Positions 63,519 to 64,000 of a DNA stretch of 64,000 nt are shown here, piece by piece. The notes beneath the pieces were generated by a model. It ran no database searches. It was given only the letters and a program-made list of their open reading frames with translations, and was not told where the DNA came from. The stretch is from Chitinophaga oryziterrae (GTDB lineage: Bacteria; Bacteroidota; Bacteroidia; Chitinophagales; Chitinophagaceae), in the NCBI RefSeq assembly GCF_009758125.1, contig NZ_WRXO01000001.1, forward strand, positions 1,772,207 to 1,836,206, read 5' to 3'. Made by a program: the position numbers and the translations under genes. The stretch's first letter is position 1. Every line of letters begins with the position of its first letter.

Positions 63519-64000
63519 CTAAAGCTTTTCTATTGCTTTAATAGGTAGTTCCGTAATATCTGAAATCAGACTTAACTCAAGTCCTCTTTCCTTCATTTTT
63601 AACGCAGTTTTCTTTTTATTTTTCTTTTCGCCCTTCTTTTTTCCTTTTTTTTCTCCTTCGGCTTCACCTATCTCCTTTCCTCTGATATAAAGGAAATCTT
63701 TTTCTTCTTTGAAAAAACTAGCTACTGATATCATCTCTGTATATTTTTTGTCTAAACTACGTAATTGTAATAAAATGCGCAACTGAGTTAAGTATTTATT
63801 TTCTGTCTCTTCTCCTTCCGCTGTAATCTTTACACCATCCATGATAGCTTCTATTACTTTTTTAGGTTCATCTTCTCCGAAATCAGCAAGAATAGCCAGG
63901 ATTTTTTCTTCCGGCCACTTCGATTTTAAGAATATTTTATAATCTATCTGTTGCGGAGAGACGATGTTATACCTGAACTTAAAATCCTCTTCATCAATGC
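63519..64000 (-). CDS. Rpn-family-like nuclease/transposase C-terminal part (cut by right edge)
   Basis: The frame is open from the window edge to the stop at 63519 (160 codons, no start inside). The part present contains PEEKILAILADFGEDEPKKV, ENKYLTQLRILLQLRSLDKK and a lysine-glutamate-glycine run (KKGKKKGEKKNKKK) before a final helical segment. This is the C-terminal pattern of the Rpn/PD-(D/E)XK recombination-promoting family common in Bacteroidota. The nuclease core lies beyond the window. Confidence 0.75.
   Translation of the reverse strand, partial: IDEEDFKFRYNIVSPQQIDYKIFLKSKWPEEKILAILADFGEDEPKKVIEAIMDGVKITAEGEETENKYLTQLRILLQLRSLDKKYTEMISVASFFKEEKDFLYIRGKEIGEAEGEKKGKKKGEKKNKKKTALKMKERGLELSLISDITELPIKAIEKL

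Overview
The window comes from a member of the Bacteroidota, most likely Chitinophagaceae (Chitinophaga-like). The evidence is a SusC/SusD pair, two further TonB-dependent receptors, type IX secretion sorting domains (types A and B), many lipoproteins with SC or AC lipoboxes, GH127/GH20/GH97 enzymes, HxlR regulators, and promoters of the Bacteroidota TTTG/TAnnTTTG type. No tRNA, rRNA, CRISPR array or intact transposase was recognised.

Layout. (1) 1-5.3 kb: a lipoprotein cut by the left edge, then a TonB receptor followed by a beta-helix lipoprotein. (2) 5.5-8.1 kb: two HxlR regulators, each divergent from a redox enzyme (NmrA/QorB-like oxidoreductase; FrnE/DsbA-like oxidoreductase), with related palindromes in the two control regions. 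(3) 8.1-27.5 kb: housekeeping genes (CoA-transferase, MBL hydrolase, pseudouridine synthase) among glycan-degradation genes (GH127, GH20, GH97), a broken Abi gene, a siderophore-type TonB receptor, and a 1387-residue secreted GH87-like beta-helix enzyme with CBM9-like modules. (4) 27.9-35.5 kb: an AT-rich polymorphic-toxin island. It holds a 5'-truncated, frameshifted Rhs gene with a C-terminal toxin, an orphan nucleotidyltransferase toxin, several immunity-like genes (SUKH, DUF6896, unknowns), a PP2C phosphatase, and a decayed second copy of that phosphatase's 3' end on the opposite side of the island. (5) 35.7-42 kb: small accessory genes, a long imperfect hairpin, a DUF6266 stub and secreted proteins of unknown role. 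(6) 42.3-50.8 kb: a SusC/SusD pair converging on an M43-like metalloprotease with a type IX signal. (7) 50.9-56.9 kb: a hypothetical protein, a PAS histidine kinase with response regulator, FabF with a TetR regulator and a clear operator, and a DinB-like protein. (8) 56.9-63.3 kb: a compact minus-strand operon, DUF427 - FAD disulfide reductase - ABC ATPase - fused permease/binding protein - EgtB - EgtD. (9) The right edge cuts an Rpn-like gene.

The most interesting system is region 8. Ergothioneine synthesis genes (EgtB, EgtD) are joined, with overlaps or gaps of about 12 bases, to an OpuC/EgtU-type transporter and lie directly behind a disulfide reductase. This suggests one unit for making, importing and perhaps re-reducing ergothioneine. 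The substrate-binding domain of the transporter appears circularly permuted: its two half-domains are in the reverse of the usual order. The toxin island is the second main interest, because it preserves traces of module exchange (phosphatase remnant, homopolymer frameshifts, a composition break inside the Rhs core).
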